Assembly: GCF_004296405.1 (NCBI RefSeq)
Contig: NZ_PSRR01000039.1
Coordinates: forward strand, 1 to 39,403
Direction of reading: 5' to 3'
Origin: Bradyrhizobium sp. Leo170
GTDB taxonomy: Bacteria; Pseudomonadota; Alphaproteobacteria; Rhizobiales; Xanthobacteraceae
DNA: 39,403 nt
Positions 35,882 to 39,403 of the stretch are shown here, piece by piece. Positions within the stretch are counted from its first letter, which is position 1. Every line of letters begins with the position of its first letter. The position numbers and the translations under genes are program-made. Below the pieces are notes generated by a model. It was not told the DNA's origin and did not search any database. It saw only the letters and a list, made by a program, of their open reading frames with translations.

Positions 35882-37344
35882 GATCGAGCGTTCGCATGGC
35901 AATGGACTATCCTGAACTGAGGCTGTTCATCGGCGGCCGATGGATCGGCCTTGACGGCCGAAGGGGCGAGCCGGTCTACAATCCGGCGACCGGAAATGTC
36001 CTGGCCGAGCTTCCGCATGCGACCGAGGCTGATCTTGACGAAGCCCTGGCTTCCGCGGCCGCGGGTTTCGACCGGTGGCGGCGCACGTCTCCGGTCGAGC
36101 GGGCGCGGGTGCTGCAGCAGACATCCGCCCTGATGCTCGCGCGGCGGGACCAGATCGCGACGCTGATCACGTTGGAACTGGGCAAACCGATCGCCGAAGC
36201 AAAGGCCGAGGTCGAGCAGGCCGCGGGACTCTTCAACTGGAATGCAGAGGAGGGGCGACGCGCCTACGGGCGGGTCATTCCGCCACGAACGCAAGGGGCC
36301 ATGCAGTTCGCTCTGCGCGAGCCGCTAGGTCCCATTGCCGCGTTCGCTTCCTGGAATGCGCCGGCAATCACGCCGTCGCGAAAGATCAGCGGCGCGCTCG
36401 CCGCCGGTTGCTCCGTCATCATCAAGGCGTCGGAAGAAACGCCGGCGACCGCACTTGCCATTGCCGCATTGCTGCAGGAGAGCGGTCTGCCGGACGGGGT
36501 GCTGAACGTCGTGTTCGGCAATCCCGCGGAGATATCGGCGAAGCTGATCGGCTCGCCGATCATTCGCGGCATAACCTTCACGGGCTCGACCTCGGTCGGC
36601 AAGCAGCTCGCATCGCTGGCGGTGCAGGGCATGAAGCGAATGACTCTGGAACTCGGCGGTCACGCGCCCGTGATGATCTTCGAAGACGTCGATCCGGAGG
36701 CGGTGGCACTTTCTGCGGTGACGGCGAAATACCGCAATGCGGGGCAGGTGTGTACTTCTCCGACACGGTTCTACGTGCATCGCTCGATCCACGATCGCTT
36801 TGTCGCGCGTTTCGCCGAGCTCGCAAGAGCCATCAAGGTCGGAAACGGCCTCGATCCGGCGACGAGGATGGGCCCGCTGGCCAATGCCCGCCGGTTGGAG
36901 GCGATGGACCGTTTCCTGGATGATGCCCGCTCGCGACAGATCGCGGTTCCGGTCGGCGGCGAGCGGATCGGAGGTGAGGGCTGCTTCTACAGCCCGACCT
37001 TGATCGCGAATGTCGATGAGGACTGCCTGGTTTCGAACGTGGAGCCGTTCGGCCCGATCGCCGCAACAACCGCGTTCGACCCGGCCGAAGATGCCATCCG
37101 TCTCTGCAACCGGCTCCCGTTCGGCCTTGCGTCCTACGTGATGACCAACGACATGCGCAATGCCGGCGCCATGATCGACGGCATCGAAGCCGGCAACGTC
37201 ATCGTGAACCACTGGCAGGCATCGCTGCCGGAGACGCCGTTCGGAGGCTACAAGGACAGCGGCGTCGGTTCAGAAGGCGGGGTCGAAGGACTGCAGGCCT
37301 TTCAGAACATCAAATATGTGAGCGAGCAAAGGCCTCCGTCATAA
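35878..37344 (+). CDS. NAD(P)-dependent aldehyde dehydrogenase
   Basis: This 488-aa enzyme oxidises an aldehyde to the acid. Key residues (numbered from ATG 35878) are Asn160 in ASWNAPA, general base Glu258 in LELGGHAP and nucleophile Cys292 in GQVCTSPTRF. FTGSTSVGKQLA binds the cofactor and NVEPFGPIAA lies near the end. A second possible ATG at 35896 (MAMDYPEL) also fits. The start overlaps the binding-protein stop, so it closes the operon. It resembles semialdehyde or benzaldehyde dehydrogenases, but the substrate cannot be fixed. Confidence 0.93.
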   Translation: MRSSVRMAMDYPELRLFIGGRWIGLDGRRGEPVYNPATGNVLAELPHATEADLDEALASAAAGFDRWRRTSPVERARVLQQTSALMLARRDQIATLITLELGKPIAEAKAEVEQAAGLFNWNAEEGRRAYGRVIPPRTQGAMQFALREPLGPIAAFASWNAPAITPSRKISGALAAGCSVIIKASEETPATALAIAALLQESGLPDGVLNVVFGNPAEISAKLIGSPIIRGITFTGSTSVGKQLASLAVQGMKRMTLELGGHAPVMIFEDVDPEAVALSAVTAKYRNAGQVCTSPTRFYVHRSIHDRFVARFAELARAIKVGNGLDPATRMGPLANARRLEAMDRFLDDARSRQIAVPVGGERIGGEGCFYSPTLIANVDEDCLVSNVEPFGPIAATTAFDPAEDAIRLCNRLPFGLASYVMTNDMRNAGAMIDGIEAGNVIVNHWQASLPETPFGGYKDSGVGSEGGVEGLQAFQNIKYVSEQRPPS

Positions 37345-37353
37345 CGGACCGGC

Positions 37354-38487
37354 TCAGGTCGAGCGCAACAGGTTCGCGACAGCCCGGCGGGCGATCGCGT
37401 TTTCCTCCGGCAGGCCGATCGAAATGCGCACCCAGGTGTCGAGCGGCGGATAACTACGACCGATGTCGATGCCTTGTGCTGCGAGCGCGGACGCAACGGC
37501 TTGTTGCGGCCGGCCGGAGTCGAAGAACACGAAATTGCCCTGCGATTCCGTGAAGCGAACCTTTCGTTGCCGGAACAGCTCGTACCAGGCATCGCGCTCG
37601 GCCGCGACCTTCGCGCGAACCGACGGCACATAGTCTGTATCTTTCAGACTGGCGTTTGCGGCGACGAGGCTGAGCCGATTGAGCCCGAAAAAGGCGCCGA
37701 TGCCGAGCAGCTTCACCGACTTGGCCAGCTCGGCGGGCGCCAGCGTGTAGCCGATGGCAAGGCTGGCAAGCCCGTAGATTTTCGCAAATGTCCTGAAGAC
37801 CGCGACCTGATCGCCGCCGCGGACCAGGCCGGCCACGGTTCGCTTCTCGAAATCCGGCGTGAATTCGAGATAGGCCTCATCGACGATCACGAGCGTGCGC
37901 TTGGAGAGATCGTGCACGAATTCGATGAACTGCGCCGCCTCGCTCACCGTGCCGCTCGGATTGTGCGGATTGACGAGATAGACCGCGCGCGTCCGTCCAT
38001 TGACCCTGCCGGCGATGGCGGGGAGGTCGTTCTCAAGCTGGTCGTTGAGGGGGACACCGACCACGATGCCGCCGGCGGGCGAGACGGCATCGACCAGCGC
38101 AGTATAGCCGGGCTCGGAATAGATGAACTCACCGCCCGTACCGCCGCGGGCCGACAGATACAGGCCGAGCACGTCAAGGATCTCGCCGAGTACGACCTGC
38201 TCGGCAGCAACATTCTCGTGCGCGGCAATCGTCTGCGTCAGCTCGGTGAGTTCGTCGCCGGTATAGCGGCTGAGACCGGTGAGGTGGGCCTTGATCGCCT
38301 CCAACGCCCGAGGCGAGGGACCGAACGGATTTTCATTCAAGGAGAGGCGAATTCGATCTTGTTTCGATGCATCGGCCATGGCTGGATACAAAAAACTGCT
38401 GGTTGCGGCCGCACTGATCAGCAGCCAATCGCGTCGAGTAAGCTCCGTCAGGGTGCTGCTCCTTACGGTCGATAGCGGTCGCAACAA
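37354..38487 (-). CDS. PLP aminotransferase of the histidinol-phosphate type with Tat-like leader
   Basis: This protein of up to 377 aa has a fold type I core: SLNENPFGPSPRALEAIKAH, later YLVNPHNPSGT, VIVDEAYLEF (Asp203) and TFAKIYGLASLAIGY with PLP Lys236. It ends VRISIGLPEENA. The N-terminus carries TRRDWLLISAAATSSFLYPA, a twin-arginine export signal. The open frame starts at TTG 38487 without a ribosome site. A CTG at 38451 has AAGGAG 7 nt before it (38459-38464) and would start just before the twin arginines. The usual HisC GSDE motif is replaced by GEILDVLG. Not in a his operon; the reaction is uncertain. Confidence 0.85.
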   Translation of the reverse strand: MLRPLSTVRSSTLTELTRRDWLLISAAATSSFLYPAMADASKQDRIRLSLNENPFGPSPRALEAIKAHLTGLSRYTGDELTELTQTIAAHENVAAEQVVLGEILDVLGLYLSARGGTGGEFIYSEPGYTALVDAVSPAGGIVVGVPLNDQLENDLPAIAGRVNGRTRAVYLVNPHNPSGTVSEAAQFIEFVHDLSKRTLVIVDEAYLEFTPDFEKRTVAGLVRGGDQVAVFRTFAKIYGLASLAIGYTLAPAELAKSVKLLGIGAFFGLNRLSLVAANASLKDTDYVPSVRAKVAAERDAWYELFRQRKVRFTESQGNFVFFDSGRPQQAVASALAAQGIDIGRSYPPLDTWVRISIGLPEENAIARRAVANLLRST

Positions 38488-38583
38488 TTGCGCCGGTCAC
38501 CACCAACTATAAGCGACCATTGGGACCATCGAGAACACGTCAGACTGCACCGTCGCGCGATTGTTACGCGCGGTGAACTTACG

Positions 38584-38612
38584 TTGTCTACAGTCTTGAT
38601 CTCGGATACAAT
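38584..38612 (+). promoter_or_regulatory. Candidate sigma-70 promoter for the 38794 gene
   Basis: TTGTCT (38584-38589), a 17-bp spacer and TACAAT (38607-38612) give 4/6 and 5/6 matches. The ATG is about 180 nt further on. In that leader TTGTCG-TGAC-CGACAA (38653-38668) forms a 6-bp hairpin. The rest of the 306-nt gap 38488-38793 shows no ORF that I support. Confidence 0.5.
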
Positions 38613-38793
38613 TCGGGCCGATTGCATGCCTTCTCTCCACGCGACACTCTCATTGTCGTGACCGACAACGAAAGGATTCTCGGATCGAACGAAAATCGAC
38701 ACACACCGGCGAATACAAACGCTGAGTTTATTTTTCTCCGGCGCAAACTGCTGCGAACATTTCGACCTTGAGCACACGCTAAAGGAGGCAAAA

Positions 38794-39264
38794 ATGAAGA
38801 CAGTGATTGCGTTATTGTCGACGATTTTCCTGCTGGCCGTACCTGTGACGGCGCATTCCAAATCCGTTTTTGTTGCAAAAGTGCCTGGTGTTTGGCGCAC
38901 GCCCAACGGCGCAGCCTTCCTGGAATTCCGTTCCAACCCTGATCTAAATCGCGCGTGGGTGTCAGCGACCTTATGCGATAAATATGTTACTGGAGATTGG
39001 GCAGCGTCCCAGTGCAAACCATACAACAGTTACAAAATTAGAGTTGCTGGCCTTGTCTACGATCGTTCATTAGGTGCAATCCGCCTTGGCAAGCACGTGT
39101 GCGCATGGGTGGAAGATGGACTTGTGCGGCCGATCTTTCGGCAGACGGGCCAGTGCAAACTCAACATCGGCGCGGTTCGTCAAGACTACACCGATGGATT
39201 TGACACGTACTGGCGACCGATGGATGTGATCACCATCCAGCTAAATGATTCACCCGGCAGATAG
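38794..39264 (+). CDS. Small exported protein, DUF2147-like region, unknown function
   Basis: ATG 38794 follows AAAGGAGG, a near-perfect ribosome site. Residues 1-22 (MKTVIALLSTIFLLAVPVTA) plus HS form a signal peptide. The mature part (about 134 aa) begins FVAKVPGVWRTPNGAAFLEF and has four Cys (TLCDKY, SQCKPY, HVCAWV, GQCKLN). GxWRTPxG followed by a Cys-containing strand recalls DUF2147 proteins; this is only a resemblance. Base use is AT-richer than the neighbouring metabolic genes. A candidate promoter lies 180 nt upstream and a hairpin follows the stop. Confidence 0.8.
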   Translation: MKTVIALLSTIFLLAVPVTAHSKSVFVAKVPGVWRTPNGAAFLEFRSNPDLNRAWVSATLCDKYVTGDWAASQCKPYNSYKIRVAGLVYDRSLGAIRLGKHVCAWVEDGLVRPIFRQTGQCKLNIGAVRQDYTDGFDTYWRPMDVITIQLNDSPGR

Positions 39265-39274
39265 GTCGAGCGAT

Positions 39275-39294
39275 GCGCCTTGATCACAAGGCGC
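39275..39294 (+). terminator. Stem-loop after the 38794 gene
   Basis: GCGCCTTG (39275-39282) and CAAGGCGC (39287-39294) form a perfect 8-bp stem with an ATCA loop, 10 nt past the stop. No T-run follows, so termination strength is uncertain. Confidence 0.45.
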
Positions 39295-39403
39295 CTCCTC
39301 AGCGATGCCGTGCGGCAGAATCGTCCCGATGCACACCGCACCTTGCGGGAATACTGTCTCGCGCTCATGCAACACGACGAGAGCAAGGCGAGGGTGATAC
39401 GTA

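Noticed and set aside
39280..39403. Possible start of another rightward gene (frame reading LLSDAVRQNRPDAHRTLRE)
   Set aside because: The peptide looks plausible, but there is no good start or ribosome site and the first bases lie in the hairpin after the previous gene; too little is in the window to call it.

Overview
The window is high-GC alphaproteobacterial chromosome. Gene order (ispDF, dusB/nifR3-ntrB-ntrC-ntrY-ntrX-hfq-hflX-mazG) and intergenic repeat style point to Bradyrhizobium or a close relative in the Nitrobacteraceae. No rRNA, tRNA, integrase, transposase or CRISPR array was seen. Assignments rest on reading motifs and gene order; no database search was run.

Region 1 (1-13.3 kb) is core. 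A partial cinA/pncC-type gene and bifunctional ispDF run leftward. Divergently, dusB-ntrBC, ntrYX, hfq and hflX run rightward: two nested two-component systems for nitrogen and redox control, followed by the RNA chaperone Hfq and the ribosome-associated GTPase HflX. The dusB promoter carries an NtrC-type palindrome exactly between its -35 and -10 elements, which suggests autoregulation. hflX is split by an apparent 2-bp deletion. mazG converges on hflX across a pair of inverted REP-like repeats, and queC (queuosine pathway) diverges from mazG.

Region 2 (13.3-19.7 kb) is accessory. It holds a small leftward ORF, a leftward protein with a low-complexity acidic tail, and a tightly overlapping three-gene cassette. 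The cassette encodes a protein with a C-terminal DUF559-like (PD-(D/E)xK) nuclease domain, a protein with a Lys/Ala-rich tail and winged-helix-like segments, and a 1072-residue protein with two separate P-loop ATPases, the second HerA/FtsK-like. This nuclease + adaptor + dual-ATPase set is the best candidate for an undescribed defence or DNA-processing system.

Region 3 (19.7-29.2 kb) has a cobalt-type nitrile hydratase operon (alpha, beta, accessory protein), an enoyl-CoA hydratase and a small exported Cys-containing protein. It is followed by an HlyD / RbbA-like / ABC-2 permease export operon, a small acidic ORF and a tandem universal stress protein. Three TTG(A/C)-N6-(T/G)CAA boxes of the FixK2/FNR type lie upstream of the exported protein, the export operon and the stress protein, suggesting a local low-oxygen regulon. 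The rbbA-like gene is frameshifted by a 4-bp tandem duplication just before its first Walker A motif.

Region 4 (29.2-37.3 kb) is a LysR regulator divergent from a compact operon: acyl-CoA dehydrogenase, ADP-forming acyl-CoA ligase, small SCP2-like protein, alpha/beta hydrolase, periplasmic substrate-binding protein and aldehyde dehydrogenase. It looks like a catabolic route for an unidentified acid or aldehyde. Region 5 (37.3-39.4 kb) has a PLP aminotransferase with a Tat-type leader and a small exported protein of unknown function.
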